Of a stretch of DNA of 64,000 nucleotides, positions 52,982 through 62,810 are shown piece after piece (the first letter of the stretch is position 1; every line of letters begins with the position of its first letter). The position numbers and the translations under genes are program-made. This DNA comes from Pseudomonas sp. Q2-TVG4-2 (GTDB lineage: Bacteria > Pseudomonadota > Gammaproteobacteria > Pseudomonadales > Pseudomonadaceae), in the NCBI RefSeq assembly GCF_013620795.1, contig NZ_LGLW01000008.1:124001-188000 (forward strand). The letters run 5' to 3'. The notes beneath the pieces were generated by a model. That model did not search any database. It saw nothing but the letters and a program-made list of their open reading frames with translations, and had not been told where the DNA came from.

Positions 52982-55345
52982 TCAGAAGAGGCCAAGCTGG
53001 TCATCAATAAGCGCTGAGAAGCTGTCGCCCACGAATGGCAGGATGGCATCGGCGATTGGCTGCAGCTGGCGACTCACATAATGGTCGTAGTCGATCGCGG
53101 CCCGGCGCACCTCCAGCGGTTCCGGGCCTGCCACAGTGATCAGGTAGCTGATCCAGCCGCCGTTCTGATACTGCCGCTGGCGACCCTGCTGCAGGTTGTA
53201 GTCATCGGCGATCCGCGCGGCGCGCACATGCGGAGGGACGTTGCGCTCATAGTCGTCCAGCCGGCGGCGCAGGCGTTTGCGGAAGATCAGTAGCTCGTCC
53301 AGCTCGCCGGCCAATGTGCTGCGGACATAATCGCGCACGTAGTCCTGATAGGGTTCGCGGTTAAAGATGCGCCGGTACAGCTCCTGCTGAAACTGCTGGG
53401 CGAGCGGCGACCAGTCGGTGCGTACCGTTTCCAAGCCCTTGAATACCAGGCCGTCGCTGCCGTCAGGGCGAGTAACCAGCCCGGCGTAGCGCTTCTTGCT
53501 GCCCTCCTCCGCACCCCGAATGGTCGGCATCAGGAAGCGCTTGAAGTGACTCTCGAATTGCAATTCCAGGGCGCTCTGCAGGCCGAACTCACGCTGCAGG
53601 TGCTCACGCCACCAGCCGTTGATCTGCTGCGCCAGATGCTTACCGATGCGCGCCGCGTCCTCGTCGTTGTGGGCGCGTTTGAGCCAGACGAAAGTGGAAT
53701 CGGTGTCACCGTAGATCACGCTGTAGCCCTCGGCCTCGATCAGCTCGCGGGTGTGGCGCATGATCTCGTGCCCACGCAAGGTAATGGACGAAGCCAGGCG
53801 CGGATCGAAGAAACGGCAACCACTGGAACCGAGCACACCGTAGAACGCGTTCATGATGATCTTCAGCGCCTGGGACAGTGGCTTGTTGCCCTCGCGCTTG
53901 GCCGATTCGCGCCCTTCCCAGACCCGCTCGACGATCGCCGGCAGGCAATGCCGCGTGCGGGAGAAGCGCGCACCGCGGAAGCCAGGCACCGAGTCGCTGC
54001 CCTCGGGATGACGCATCCCCTCCACCAGCCCCACCGGATCGATGAGAAAGGTCCGGATGATCGAGGGGTATAGACTCTTGTAATCCAGCACCAGCACCGA
54101 TTCGTACAGGCCCGGCTGCGAGTTCATCACGAAGCCGCCGGGGCTGGCCTCCGGCGGTCGCTCGCCAAGGTTCGGCGCGACGAAACCCTGGCGGTGCATC
54201 AACGGGATATAGAGGTGTTCGAACGCCGCCACCGAGCCGCCGCTGCGATCGGCCGGCAATCCCGTGACGGTGGCGCGCTCGAGCAGGAAGGTTAGCAGTT
54301 CGGTCTTGTCGAAGATCCGCGTGACCAGCTCGCAATCCTTGAGGTTGTAGCGCGCCAGGGCCGGCTTGTCCTCGGCGAACATGCGGTTGATTTCATCCAT
54401 TCGTTGATAAGGCGTGTCGATGGCCTTGCCTTCGCCGAGCAGCGTTTGGGCGACGTTTTCCAGGCTGAACGAGGGGAAGCTCCAGGTGGCCGAACGCAGG
54501 GCCTCGATACCATCGATGATCAGCCGGCCCGCCGCCGCCGCGAAGAAATGGTTGCCTCGGCTGCCATGCTCGCGCCAAGTCATCTCCTCCCCACCGCGGC
54601 CCAGGCGCAGCGGTACCTGATAACGCTGCGCCTGTTCACGCAGCACGCGCAGATCGAACTGCACCAGGTTCCAACCGATGATGGCATCCGGATCGTGCAG
54701 CGCCAGCCAGTCGTTCAGCCGCTCGATCAGCTGCTTACGGCTGTCGCAGTAGTTCAGCTGGAAATCCACGGCGGAACTGTCGCCATTGGCCGGGCCGAGC
54801 ATATAGACCTGGCGCTGGCCACAGCCTTCCAGCGCGATGGAATACAGCTCGCCGCGCATGGTGGTTTCGATATCCAGCGAGACCAGCCGGAGTTGCGGCC
54901 GGTAGTCCGACGCTGGTCGGATCTGTGCGTCGACCAGCACGCTCTCGGCGTTCGGGGTACCGGTAAAACTAACCGGCGCGGTGATGAAGCGCTCCATCAG
55001 ATAGCGCTCCGGCGGACGAATATCTCCCTCATACACATCCAGCCCGGCGGCGCGTAAGCGCTTGTCCAGATTCATTAACTGACGGTGCTGCTTGCAATAC
55101 AGGCCGGCCACCGGGCGATGGCGGAAATCGGTCAGGTTCAGGGGGCGCAGCTCGACGTCGCGCTCGCCTTTAAGCAGCAGTTCCACTTTGTGCTGCTGCG
55201 CCGCTGGAATGAACGCCACCGAAGGCTGGTAAGGCACGCGGATCCGGCGCGGGCCGGCATCGGTCGCGAGCCAGAACTCCACCTCGGTCCCATCCGCTGT
55301 ATCGCGCCAGTGCCGGGTCAGGACAAAGCCCTGCTGCAGATCCAC
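52982..55345 (-). CDS. polB: DNA polymerase II (family B)
   Basis: 787 residues, the length of Pol II. Exonuclease motif SLDIETT near 155, polymerase motif [11 protein letters not shown], motif B region [12 protein letters not shown], and motif [11 protein letters not shown] are intact. The protein ends QLGLF, the beta-clamp binding consensus. Acts in replication restart and translesion bypass. No LexA-type box is visible in the 381 bases upstream, so SOS control is not supported here. Confidence 0.96.
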   Translation of the reverse strand: MDLQQGFVLTRHWRDTADGTEVEFWLATDAGPRRIRVPYQPSVAFIPAAQQHKVELLLKGERDVELRPLNLTDFRHRPVAGLYCKQHRQLMNLDKRLRAAGLDVYEGDIRPPERYLMERFITAPVSFTGTPNAESVLVDAQIRPASDYRPQLRLVSLDIETTMRGELYSIALEGCGQRQVYMLGPANGDSSAVDFQLNYCDSRKQLIERLNDWLALHDPDAIIGWNLVQFDLRVLREQAQRYQVPLRLGRGGEEMTWREHGSRGNHFFAAAAGRLIIDGIEALRSATWSFPSFSLENVAQTLLGEGKAIDTPYQRMDEINRMFAEDKPALARYNLKDCELVTRIFDKTELLTFLLERATVTGLPADRSGGSVAAFEHLYIPLMHRQGFVAPNLGERPPEASPGGFVMNSQPGLYESVLVLDYKSLYPSIIRTFLIDPVGLVEGMRHPEGSDSVPGFRGARFSRTRHCLPAIVERVWEGRESAKREGNKPLSQALKIIMNAFYGVLGSSGCRFFDPRLASSITLRGHEIMRHTRELIEAEGYSVIYGDTDSTFVWLKRAHNDEDAARIGKHLAQQINGWWREHLQREFGLQSALELQFESHFKRFLMPTIRGAEEGSKKRYAGLVTRPDGSDGLVFKGLETVRTDWSPLAQQFQQELYRRIFNREPYQDYVRDYVRSTLAGELDELLIFRKRLRRRLDDYERNVPPHVRAARIADDYNLQQGRQRQYQNGGWISYLITVAGPEPLEVRRAAIDYDHYVSRQLQPIADAILPFVGDSFSALIDDQLGLF

Positions 55346-55726
55346 CGTTCGCCGTCCTTATTCTTTCGAGGCGACCATTCTACGTGGCAATGACTTAGCG
55401 GATGCGACCGAGCGAAAGCGCGGCTCATACGATGTCGAACAAGAGCGACGAGGCGGCGTAAGATCTTTTTCTCCCTCCAATATCCGGCTTTGACAAACGC
55501 CCATACGCTAACAATACTGATCGCAGTTGTACGACGACATAAGCTTACAATAACAATGGATAAGCCGCATGCCCTCATGCCCAACCGCCGTGCGCGCTCT
55601 GCCGCTGTTGCGTCACGCCTACAGCCCGCCTCGACTGATTAACTGACCCCTCGCGGATCTCCTAACCGCCATCTCCGGCGGAACGGATTCGTTCGCCCAT
55701 AAAAAACCTTACGTAGGACGCACGCC
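55346..55726. other. 381-base divergent region between polB and the SMP-30 gene
   Basis: Holds the candidate promoter at 55490-55518 and a hairpin CCGCC-ATCTCC-GGCGG near 55667-55682 in the leader of the plus-strand gene. No gene supported. Confidence 0.45.
55490..55518 (+). promoter_or_regulatory. Sigma70-type promoter of the SMP-30-like gene
   Basis: TTGACA (55490-55495), 17-base spacer, AATACT (55513-55518; 4 of 6 to consensus). Points toward the gene at 55727 with a leader of about 200 bases. Confidence 0.5.
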
Positions 55727-56845
55727 ATGACGACAATGCACGACGATTCCGCCAATCACGACCCACGCAACGCCCGCCGAGCCTTTCTGAAAAACACGTT
55801 GATGGTGTCCGCTGGAATCGCCTCGATGGGAAGCCTGGGCCTGCCCCGGCTCAGCCTCGCCGAGCCGCTGACACAGCGGTACCCGGATGAGCTCGTGGAA
55901 ATACTTGATGAGAGTTTCAGCAAGTATCGACTGTTCAACGCGAGCGTCGAGAAAATCGCCAGCGGCATGCGCTGGGCCGAGGGCCCGGTCTGGGTCGGCG
56001 ATGGTCGTTATTTGCTGGTCAGCGACATTCCGGAAAATCGCATCATGCGCTGGGACGAGATCACCGGCTCGTTCGACGTTTATCGACAACCCTCGAACCA
56101 TTCCAACGGTCTGAACCGTGACTTGCAGGGGCGATTGCTGGTGTGCGAAGGGTCCACCACCAACGACCAAGGTCGTCGGGTCACGCGTACCGAGCCGGAC
56201 GGCAGCATCACGGTGTTGGCCGATAACTTCGAGGGCAAACGCTTCAACTCGCCGAACGATCTGGCAGTCCGCCAAGACGGCTCGGTCTGGTTTACCGACC
56301 CGCCCTTCCAGACCAGCAATTTCTACGAGGGCCACAAGATTCAAACCGAGCTGCCGGACGCCGTCTACCGCATCGACGGCGAAACCGGCGTCGTCACCCG
56401 TGTGATCGACTCCATCTCCGGTCCCAACGGGCTGTGCTTCTCGCCAGACCAGAAAACGCTTTACGTCGTCGAAGGCCGGGCGAAGCCCAATCGGCTGGTA
56501 TGGGCGTACCCGGTCAACGATAACGGCACCTTGGGCGAGCGCCGCAAGCACATCGAAGCACCTGCCTACGGCGCTTTGGATGGAATCAAGTGCGACGAGG
56601 ACGGCAACCTGTGGTGCGGCTGGGGCAGCTCGGGCTCGCCAGAAGCCGTGACCGCCGATCTGGATGGGGTAATGGTCTTCAATCCGCAGGGAAAGGCGAT
56701 CGGCAAGATCAGGCTGCCTGAGCGCTGCGCCAATCTCTGCTTCGGCGGTAGCAAAGGCAACCGGCTGTTCATGGCCAGCAGCCATTCGTTGTACGCGCTT
56801 TACGTCAACACACGCGACGCAACGTTCGGCAAGGCTCAGGCCTGA
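55727..56845 (+). CDS. SMP-30/gluconolactonase-family protein, Tat-exported
   Basis: 372 residues. The N-terminal ARRAFLKN (R17, R18) followed by a hydrophobic stretch is a twin-arginine signal. The mature part is a six-bladed propeller with the SMP-30 metal site: WAEGPVW (E85), SPNDL, GPNGLCFS and DGIKCDEDGNLW. Likely a calcium- or zinc-dependent lactonase in the periplasm; its lactone is not known. Confidence 0.87.
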   Translation: MTTMHDDSANHDPRNARRAFLKNTLMVSAGIASMGSLGLPRLSLAEPLTQRYPDELVEILDESFSKYRLFNASVEKIASGMRWAEGPVWVGDGRYLLVSDIPENRIMRWDEITGSFDVYRQPSNHSNGLNRDLQGRLLVCEGSTTNDQGRRVTRTEPDGSITVLADNFEGKRFNSPNDLAVRQDGSVWFTDPPFQTSNFYEGHKIQTELPDAVYRIDGETGVVTRVIDSISGPNGLCFSPDQKTLYVVEGRAKPNRLVWAYPVNDNGTLGERRKHIEAPAYGALDGIKCDEDGNLWCGWGSSGSPEAVTADLDGVMVFNPQGKAIGKIRLPERCANLCFGGSKGNRLFMASSHSLYALYVNTRDATFGKAQA

Positions 56846-56877
56846 CCCTCAACAAGCGCTCAGCACGTCTCGCTCCC

Positions 56878-56900
56878 GGTAGGAGCGAGCTTGTCGCGAA
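56878..56900 (+). repeat. REP element, partial (GTAGGAGCGAGC type)
   Basis: GGTAGGAGCGAGCTTGTCGC plus GAA, a close relative of the REP at 12996 with a shortened right arm. Sits between convergent genes. Confidence 0.6.
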
Positions 56901-56908
56901 TGCGTCCC

Positions 56909-57817
56909 TCAGGCGACCGAGACGTCCTCACCCAGATGTATCACCCGTGCTGCGCGCAGCATGCACTTGGCCATTTCCGGCGGAGAGAACTTGGTGAGAA
57001 TGTCATTAGCGCCGGACGCCTTGGCCTTGTCGGTGCTGATGGTGCTATCCAGTGAGGTATGCAGCAGCACATAGATGGAGGCGTAATCCGGATGTTTGCG
57101 AAGCGTCTGGGTGAACGTATAGCCATCCATTTCCGGCATCTCGATATCCGACACCACGACGTTGATTGCCTCGTAGCTGTCCTTCAGCTTATCGAGCTTT
57201 TCAAAGGCTTCGCGGGCGCTGCGCACCGCATGACAAGTAATGCCCATCTTCCTCAGCGCCGACACCGACATGTGTAAGGCGACCTGGCTGTCGTCGACGA
57301 TCAGCGCGCGGGTTTCGGTAAGCAGCTGCGCATCCTGATCATCGAGATGGGAGATATCCGCCTCGCCCGGAATCGGCGCGATCATTTGGATCACCTTCTC
57401 CACATCGAGAATCTGAATCAGCTCACCGTCGACATCGGCCGTACCGGTAATAAAGGAGTTGTTTCGCGCCCCATAAGGCGGCGGCAGAATTTTGGAGGAC
57501 TGGATATGCACAATCTTCACCACCGCCTGCACATGCAAGCCCTGCTTCGAGCGGCTGATCTCGGTCACGATCAGGCAGCCACCCTTGGGGTCCTGCAAGG
57601 GCGCCATGCCGATGGCCAGGCTCAGGTCGATGACTGATAGCGGCTGCCCGCGCAGCGTGGCGACACCTCTCACGTGAGGATGCGATTCGGGAAGGCGGGT
57701 CAACGACGGCGTCGGAATGATCTCGCTGACCTTCAACAGATTGATCGCCATCTGCTTGCCGCTGCGAAGCGTGAATAGCAGAAGCGATAAGGCGTCGGTG
57801 GCGGATGCGTTGTTCAT
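56909..57817 (-). CDS. cheV: Chemotaxis coupling protein with receiver domain
   Basis: 302 residues: N-terminal CheW-like domain (about 10-150; GVATLRGQPLSVIDL) and C-terminal receiver domain (about 170-295) with acidic pocket D175/D176, phospho-acceptor D224 in VVSDIEMPEMDGY, T near HTSLD and K in LTKFSP. Couples receptors to CheA and may buffer the signal. Confidence 0.93.
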   Translation of the reverse strand: MNNASATDALSLLLFTLRSGKQMAINLLKVSEIIPTPSLTRLPESHPHVRGVATLRGQPLSVIDLSLAIGMAPLQDPKGGCLIVTEISRSKQGLHVQAVVKIVHIQSSKILPPPYGARNNSFITGTADVDGELIQILDVEKVIQMIAPIPGEADISHLDDQDAQLLTETRALIVDDSQVALHMSVSALRKMGITCHAVRSAREAFEKLDKLKDSYEAINVVVSDIEMPEMDGYTFTQTLRKHPDYASIYVLLHTSLDSTISTDKAKASGANDILTKFSPPEMAKCMLRAARVIHLGEDVSVA

Positions 57818-57937
57818 GAATAGTCCTGTGGGAGAGCCGGTCTCGTAGCGTAGATAACACCTCGTCAGAACTTGTCGGCCGGCGCGGCGAAATCTTCAGT
57901 GGCCTGAGCGGCTTCCGACGAATTGCCGAGCCTTCGG

Positions 57938-59125
57938 TCAGCAGCGCTCGAATATTGCGGCGATCCCCTGCCCGCCACCGATGCACATGGTTACCAGCGC
58001 ATAGCGCCCCTGGATACGCTGCAATTCGTGGATAGCCTTGACGCTGATGATCGCGCCGGTCGCACCGACCGGATGGCCCAGGGAGATGCCCGAGCCGTTG
58101 GGATTTACCTTCGCCGGATCCATGCCGAGTTCCTGCATCACGGCGCAGGCCTGGGCGGCGAAGGCTTCGTTGGCTTCGATTACGTCGATCTGTTCCAGGC
58201 TGATGCCGGTGCGCTCAAGCACCTTGCGCACTGCCGGCACTGGGCCGATGCCCATGTAGGCTGGGTCGACCCCGGCATGGGCGTAGCCGACCAGCCGCGC
58301 CATTGGCGTCAAGCCTAATCCCTGTGCCCGCCCGGCCTCGGCCAGCACCAGCGCCGCGGCGCCATCGTTCAGCCCCGACGCATTACCAGCAGTCACGGTG
58401 CCGTTATCCTTTTTGAATACCGGCTTCAAGGCCGCAAGCCGCTCGGCGGTCAGATCCGGGCGCAGGTGCTCATCCGTGTCGAAATGGCTGGAGCCCTTGC
58501 GGCTGTGGGTTTCAACCGGAACGATCTGCTCGCGGAAATAGCCATTCTCCAAGGCGCGGGAGGCGCGCTGCTGACTTCCCAGCGCCAGTGCATCCTGCTG
58601 TTCACGGCTGATGCCGTAGCGCTCAGCGACGTTCTCGGCGGTCACGCCCATATGGAACTTGCCCCAGGGGTCGTGCAACAGCGTGTTCATATAATCGATC
58701 GCCTGGCTGTCGCCGAGGCGCGCGCCCCAGCGCATGTTAGGGAGGATGAACGGGCCGCGGCTCATACTCTCCGCGCCACCGCCAATCGCCACATCGGTAT
58801 CGCCGAGCAGGATCGACTGGGCTGCTGAAATCACCGCTTGCAGGCCCGAGCCGCATAGGCGGTTAACGTTGAACGCCGGTGTTTCCAGTGGGATGCCCGC
58901 ATCCACCGCCGCAACCCGCGCCAGGTAACCATCGCGTGGTTCGGTGGGTATGACATTACCCATCACGACATGACCGACGGCGTCCGGCGGCGTGCCGGAG
59001 CGCTCCAGCACGCCGCGGCAGACCGTGGCGGCCAAGGTGGTCAGGTCGACGTCCTTCAGCGCGCCGCCAAAAGAGCCGATCGCTGTGCGGACAGCGCCGA
59101 CGACGACGATTTCGCGTTCTGTCAT
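57938..59125 (-). CDS. Acetyl-CoA acyltransferase / beta-ketothiolase
   Basis: 395-residue thiolase: C91 in LCGSG, NEAFAAQ, GHPVGATG with the catalytic histidine, and CIGGGQG. The ATG at 59125 is used because GGGAGA precedes it; upstream in-frame residues are an artefactual hydrophobic stretch. Second thiolase of the window and not in an operon with the first; chain-length preference unknown (BktB/PhaA-like possible). Confidence 0.9.
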   Translation of the reverse strand: MTEREIVVVGAVRTAIGSFGGALKDVDLTTLAATVCRGVLERSGTPPDAVGHVVMGNVIPTEPRDGYLARVAAVDAGIPLETPAFNVNRLCGSGLQAVISAAQSILLGDTDVAIGGGAESMSRGPFILPNMRWGARLGDSQAIDYMNTLLHDPWGKFHMGVTAENVAERYGISREQQDALALGSQQRASRALENGYFREQIVPVETHSRKGSSHFDTDEHLRPDLTAERLAALKPVFKKDNGTVTAGNASGLNDGAAALVLAEAGRAQGLGLTPMARLVGYAHAGVDPAYMGIGPVPAVRKVLERTGISLEQIDVIEANEAFAAQACAVMQELGMDPAKVNPNGSGISLGHPVGATGAIISVKAIHELQRIQGRYALVTMCIGGGQGIAAIFERC

Positions 59126-59274
59126 GGGGGTTCTCCCTGCTATTTCTCGGGTCGCGCCGATCGATGGCGCGAGGATAAGCCCGATCCTAGCCAGATGGCT
59201 GAGGAGCACAATAAGGAAAACCCGCATATCAACTCTGCAGATTCGCAGAACGCATCGGTCATTTTCCGAGCTTG

Positions 59275-61419
59275 CTAGGAGGCCGACCGGGAGCGAGGCG
59301 CCATGGCATCGGTGGCAATAAGCGTGCCTTGACGATGACGATCAGCTTTAGCGGATTTCTTGCGGGCGCTTATGGTTGCCACGCACTGATCCTGGTCGTT
59401 GAGAATAACGATGCACTCCAGGCACTGGATGCACTCGCCGTAGTCAATGCGCCCGTCGCGCTTGATCGCGCCGATCTCGCAATGGTTCTTGCAGTGTTGG
59501 CAGGGTTTGCCGCAGGGGTCGATGCGCGTGAGCCAGGAAAACAGATGAAACTTGCCGAGCATCGCCAGCCCTGCACCCAGCGGGCAAACATAGCGGCAAT
59601 AGAACTTATGCACGAACAGCCCGAGCCCGAGCAGGAACATGGCATAGAGCACGAAGGGCCAAGAGCGCACGAAAAACAGCGTGATGCTGGTCTTGAAGGG
59701 TTCGACTTCGGCCAGCCGCTCGGCCAGGGTCAGCGAATAAAAAGCCGTGGACACCAGCCCGATCAGAATCAGATATTTCAACCATTGCAGCCGCCGATGG
59801 CTGCTATCGGAGATTTTCCATTGCGGGATGTGCAAGCGCTTGGCGATCCAACCGAGCATCTCTTGCAGCGCGCCGAACGGGCAAAGCCAGCCGCAGAATA
59901 CGCCGCGCCCCCAGATGAACAGGCTGACGAAGGTGAAGCTCCAGAGCATGAAGATCACCGGGTCCATCAGGAATACCTGGATATCAAAGTTCTTCCACAG
60001 CGCCAGAAGCAACGTAAAGATATTCACCACCGACAGCTGGCCTTGGGCGTAGAGGCCGATGAACACCAGCGTGAACAGCAGAAAACCGGCCCGGAACAGG
60101 TGAAATCCTCGGCTATTCCGGCTGATGCGGTGCTGCCAGATGAACACACCGGTCAGCAGCAGCAATGACAGCCCCAACACTCCAACCTGCCACCAGCGCT
60201 CCTGCCACATCCGCAGCCAGACCGGGACCGGCTCGGCAACAACCTGTGCCTGTTGGACGTCGAACAGCTCGGGGGCGAGCTGAAAGTCTCGGGTGAACTG
60301 GGTGTGGGTTTCCACCAGGTGGTTGCGCGGCAACCTTACGTTGAGGCGCAGGCCGGCCGGCTCTGCGGGGTTGAATGCATTGTGTGCCTTGATCCGGAAC
60401 ACGTGCGCTTCATCCGCATCGATGGGCACGTTCAACATTGCCAGCACCGCACCGTTGTTGAAGTTCATGTCGTGCAGTTCGATGGCGTGATCGTTCTGCA
60501 TCAGGACCAGTCGACTCGGCGTGGTGGCGGGCATGAAGTCGTCCGGTACATGGCGATATATGCCCGACGACATTACCAGCAGTGCCTGTTCATTGGGTTT
60601 CAGCTCTTCCATCAGTCGTTGGAATTCCGCGTCACCGAGCAGGTTACGGCCGATAGTCGGCGCGTTCAGGTAGGCGAAATGCAGATCGCTGAAGGGCCTG
60701 CTCTCTCCGTCCGCCACGAGTTCCGGATAGTCATCGAGCGTATGGCCTATCGCCCGCTCCACCTCGTTGCGACTGACCATCCAGCGCTGAACGAAACCTT
60801 CTCGAAGCAATTCGCCCCAATCGAGCGGCTGGTAAAGATCAGGCTTGGCGGTCGCCAGCGGGCCACTGGAAAAACCTTCGAGTAACTGCCGCGCAACGCT
60901 CAGCGCGGAGAGCAGAACGGTTTCGTTGAGAATGACCACCGACACCGTGGCCTTGCTCACGCCGTCGATCCGTGTCACGGAGTCGCTCGCGGCCATCCCC
61001 CCTTCCCGACCGCCTACCACAATGGGCTTGCCAATCGATTTTTGCCGATACTGCTCAACGAAATCGAACAGAGATTGCTCGCCAAGCCCGTGCAGAAATA
61101 CCGGCTCGTGATGTTCCAGCACCTTGATGCCGGCCAGTACGCCCTGCGGATCCATGCCGATCAGCAGCCGTATCGGCTTGCCGGAAAAGCCCTGGAGATT
61201 GGAGTAGTCGGTGGATTCAAAGGCATAGCCGAGCAACTCGTCGAGTTGATACGCGCTGTAGACCGGCGGGCTTTCCTGCTTGGGCTCGATGCGCGTGGCC
61301 TTGGGAAACAGCTGCATGACCTGTTCCTCCAGGCCCTGAGCGAAGAGCGATGGGCTGACCAGTACGCACAACAACAAGAGCGCGCGCACGCACGGAATCA
61401 AGGTGGCGCTGCGAGTCAT
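59275..61419 (-). CDS. NosR/NirI-family flavo-iron-sulfur membrane protein
   Basis: 714 residues. Signal peptide, periplasmic FMN-binding domain (DSVTRIDGVSKATVS, FMN threonine about T158), several membrane helices, two polyferredoxin-like CxxxCP motifs (CGWLCPFG, CRYVCPLG), and C-terminal ferredoxin-type cysteines (C636, C640, C643, C647; C663, C666, C669, C679). NosR supports nitrous oxide reductase expression and electron supply; NirI serves nitrite reductase. No nosZ or nirS lies in the window, so this is an orphan paralogue or a cluster outlier. Confidence 0.88.
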   Translation of the reverse strand: MTRSATLIPCVRALLLLCVLVSPSLFAQGLEEQVMQLFPKATRIEPKQESPPVYSAYQLDELLGYAFESTDYSNLQGFSGKPIRLLIGMDPQGVLAGIKVLEHHEPVFLHGLGEQSLFDFVEQYRQKSIGKPIVVGGREGGMAASDSVTRIDGVSKATVSVVILNETVLLSALSVARQLLEGFSSGPLATAKPDLYQPLDWGELLREGFVQRWMVSRNEVERAIGHTLDDYPELVADGESRPFSDLHFAYLNAPTIGRNLLGDAEFQRLMEELKPNEQALLVMSSGIYRHVPDDFMPATTPSRLVLMQNDHAIELHDMNFNNGAVLAMLNVPIDADEAHVFRIKAHNAFNPAEPAGLRLNVRLPRNHLVETHTQFTRDFQLAPELFDVQQAQVVAEPVPVWLRMWQERWWQVGVLGLSLLLLTGVFIWQHRISRNSRGFHLFRAGFLLFTLVFIGLYAQGQLSVVNIFTLLLALWKNFDIQVFLMDPVIFMLWSFTFVSLFIWGRGVFCGWLCPFGALQEMLGWIAKRLHIPQWKISDSSHRRLQWLKYLILIGLVSTAFYSLTLAERLAEVEPFKTSITLFFVRSWPFVLYAMFLLGLGLFVHKFYCRYVCPLGAGLAMLGKFHLFSWLTRIDPCGKPCQHCKNHCEIGAIKRDGRIDYGECIQCLECIVILNDQDQCVATISARKKSAKADRHRQGTLIATDAMAPRSRSAS

Positions 61420-61616
61420 GGGTGCCTCTAGGCTTGTGGTTATACACCCATGCTAATCAGCAGCCCTCTGGACACCATGCGACTTGCAGGTCAGAAAAGC
61501 AGTACTTCAGTCTAGGCCGCCCCGGACAGGTATACGTTTATCGCAAGCAGCGTCGACGTCGGGAACGATGAGCTACTGCCTCGGGCCCAATCCAGACAAA
61601 CCCAGGAGGACCAGCA

Positions 61617-61928
61617 ATGAGCAAGGCCGTCAAACCGGATGCCGAACAGCCCTACTTCGATACGCCCGCACACATCCCGAGCGGTAGCGATCATCAGATC
61701 CCACACAGCCATCGGCTGGTCTACCGCGACCACGACGTGATCGTGCACATCACTGGCTATGAGTATGAAACCTTCGGCGAGACGCTCTGGGCCGTGGGCG
61801 CCGAAGTGGTAAAAGACCGTGAAATCGTCGTCCCGGTCAACATCGATCAAACGCAGCATTACCGCAGTTTCGATGAAGCGCTCGAGCGCGGTTGTGAGAT
61901 GGGCAGAGAACTGGTCGATCAACTGTAA
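61617..61928 (+). CDS. Conserved small protein of unknown function
   Basis: 103 residues, soluble, with no signal peptide. Strong ribosome site (AGGAGG). Contains acidic and histidine-rich segments (DHQIPHSHRLVYRDHDVIVH) but no motif I can name. Confidence 0.72.
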   Translation: MSKAVKPDAEQPYFDTPAHIPSGSDHQIPHSHRLVYRDHDVIVHITGYEYETFGETLWAVGAEVVKDREIVVPVNIDQTQHYRSFDEALERGCEMGRELVDQL

Positions 61929-62001
61929 CACCTGCTCTCGCCTGGCCTTTTGGTCCTCGAAGAACGCCCTGATCCACCGCTATTCCCGGGAGGAAGACTC
62001 A

Positions 62002-62298
62002 ATGAGCGATAACAACGCCAAAGTACGTCACGATGACGGTGCGCGCCGCTACGTGCTGGAGGTCGATGGTCAGGACCTCGGCTTCGCCGAATACCGTGAC
62101 GACGGCCAGCGCCAGGTATTCACCCACACCGAGGTAGACCAGAGCCTCTCTGGACAGGGCATGGGTAGTAAGCTGGTCCGCGAGTCGCTCGACGATGCAC
62201 GCCGCCGAGGCAAGCGTGTCGTACCGGTTTGCGGGTTCGTCGCCGACTATGTGAAGAAGCATCCGGAGTGGAACGACATCATCGACTCGCCTGCTTGA
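62002..62298 (+). CDS. GNAT-like small acetyltransferase (YjdJ/COG2388-like)
   Basis: 98 residues with the GNAT acetyl-CoA loop (LSGQGMGSKLVRESLDDARRRGKRVVPVC) and the FVADYVKKHPEW end typical of the short YjdJ-type family. The ATG at 62002 has GGGAGG upstream. Substrate unknown. Confidence 0.85.
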   Translation: MSDNNAKVRHDDGARRYVLEVDGQDLGFAEYRDDGQRQVFTHTEVDQSLSGQGMGSKLVRESLDDARRRGKRVVPVCGFVADYVKKHPEWNDIIDSPA

Positions 62299-62340
62299 AA
62301 AAGTCCGCGCCGGCTGCGATCGCCGCCTTGGGCAGGTACC

Positions 62341-62724
62341 ATGCGCGCGCCCAATCCAGATGCGCCTGCAATGAGCTGCACCAACCGCAAGATCGATCGG
62401 CTACGCCAGCAAATTCCCGGCTTTGCCTGCGAGCCCGGCTGCCATGACTGCTGCGGGCCGGTGACGGCGTCGTCCGAGGAAATGGCTCGACTGCCTCACC
62501 GCAGCGACGCCGAACACGATGCCGCCTTAGCGCATTGGGACTGCGTGCATCTCGGCCCTAATGGCTGCGAAGCCTACGCCGAGCGCCCTCTCATCTGCCG
62601 ACTGTTCGGTACTACCGCGAGCCTGCCCTGCCCCCGAGGCCGCAGCCCGGAAAGTCCCACTGCGCCGGAGGTGGAAAAACAGGTGCATCAGCTTATCGCC
62701 AGCACTCGTCAGGTACTGGTATAG
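62341..62724 (+). CDS. YkgJ-family cysteine cluster protein
   Basis: 127 residues with the zinc/iron-chelating pattern GFACEPGCHDCCGPV and later WDCVHLGPNGCEAYAERPLICRLFG. Members are metal-binding proteins of unclear role. An in-frame ATG at 62371 (MSCTNRKID) is an alternative start. Its stop codon lies inside a 16-base inverted repeat arm. Confidence 0.85.
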   Translation: MRAPNPDAPAMSCTNRKIDRLRQQIPGFACEPGCHDCCGPVTASSEEMARLPHRSDAEHDAALAHWDCVHLGPNGCEAYAERPLICRLFGTTASLPCPRGRSPESPTAPEVEKQVHQLIASTRQVLV

Positions 62725-62786
62725 GGTCTGTTGCCGTCTCAACGCGAGCCTCGTTGCTGCAAGTATGGGAACGGCAACAGACCCTA
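62722..62786 (+). repeat. 16-base inverted repeat between the YkgJ and FKBP genes
   Basis: TAGGGTCTGTTGCCGT (62722-62737) and its exact complement ACGGCAACAGACCCTA (62771-62786), 33-base loop. Strong enough to be a terminator-like or REP-like element; no T run follows. Confidence 0.6.
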
Positions 62787-62810
62787 GCAACCCATTCAGG
62801 AGAGAAACAG

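Noticed and set aside
55557-55643. 28-codon open frame in the polB/SMP-30 gap
   Set aside because: No ribosome site before its ATG and no hydrophobic or conserved feature; treated as chance.
55346-55726. LexA box upstream of polB
   Set aside because: The nearest candidate (CTGATCGCAG) has the wrong spacing for a LexA site.
59272-60168. 298-residue plus-strand frame opposite the NosR-like gene
   Set aside because: Antisense to a gene with clear cysteine motifs; its own sequence shows no domain.
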